Origin: Alphaproteobacteria bacterium
GTDB lineage: Bacteria; Pseudomonadota; Alphaproteobacteria; JANSWW01
Direction: 5' to 3'
DNA: 64,000 nt
Assembly: GCA_024743275.1 (NCBI GenBank)
Contig: JANSWW010000004.1
Span: forward strand, 1-64,000
Under the pieces are notes generated by a model that ran no database searches, had not been told where the DNA came from, and saw only the letters and a program-made list of their open reading frames with translations. Positions 63,979-64,000 of the stretch are shown in pieces. The position numbers and the translations under genes were made by a program. Positions within the stretch are counted from its first letter, which is position 1. Each line of letters starts with the position of its first letter.

Positions 63979-64000
63979 GCGGCCTGTGCCGCGGCGTCCG

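Overview
The window is about 65% G+C and looks like one chromosomal segment of an alphaproteobacterium, probably a marine or environmental Rhodospirillales-type organism. This is inferred from the RegB/RegA redox pair, an alphaproteobacterial-type membrane protein beside a TauE/SafE permease, high-GC codon use, and many GTG/TTG starts. There are no phage or IS genes, one tRNA, and dense operons.

Layout. (1) 1-2778: 3' part of a large RTX/FG-GAP surface or secreted protein with minisatellite DNA. (2) 2864-15800: exopolysaccharide locus with a sulfotransferase, a flippase-like membrane protein, an FkbM methyltransferase, an O-antigen polymerase/ligase-like protein, a glycosyltransferase, a UDP-glucuronate decarboxylase, a WcaJ-type initiating transferase, a Wzc/ExoP co-polymerase-kinase, a Wza-like export lipoprotein and an outer-membrane barrel. 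The set predicts a sulfated, methylated polymer made by a Wzy-like route. (3) 15.8-25.4 kb: a degenerate EAL protein with an unusual leader, GST, UspA, TIGR02186-like protein plus TauE/SafE, ArsR regulator, an orphan ABC ATPase, a PilZ protein, a Ycf46-like AAA ATPase, a SleB-type hydrolase and tRNA-Val. (4) 25.5-29.3 kb: glmU-glmS (UDP-GlcNAc supply). (5) 29.3-30.7 kb: a visibly more AT-rich islet with a frameshifted pesticin/T4-lysozyme-like muramidase, a small secreted protein that may be its immunity partner, and a possible small RNA. (6) 30.8-36.3 kb: EamA transporter, DapA-like aldolase, SCO protein, a small membrane protein, a CobD-like/CobT-like pair lacking hallmark residues, and a HicB-HicA pair. 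(7) 36.3-46.4 kb: ABC-2 exporter, regB-regA, a dipeptide-type ABC importer, a P1 peptidase coupled to dusA. (8) 46.4-59.2 kb: a single-strand catabolic cluster with a GntR/FCD regulator. (9) 59.5-63.3 kb: a tightly coupled operon with a fused B12-dependent mutase-like protein, a PhyH dioxygenase and a ProC-like reductase. (10) A terminal HD-domain hydrolase.

The most interesting part is 46.4-59.5 kb. It combines a cyclic-amide amidohydrolase, an isochorismatase-type amidase, an NTF2-like protein, an aconitase-family enzyme, an MmgE/PrpD protein, an FAD dehydrogenase, a NitT/TauT ABC importer and an ICL/PEP-mutase-family lyase. Five copies of a palindromic 12-mer (consensus WSTGTYRACAST) lie in the three intergenic gaps where a GntR operator would be expected. 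I infer an undescribed regulon that opens an N-containing ring and feeds a polycarboxylate into 2-methylcitrate-cycle-like chemistry. The adjoining B12 operon may be a second unusual pathway or part of the same one.

All functional calls come from reading motifs and context; no database search was run.
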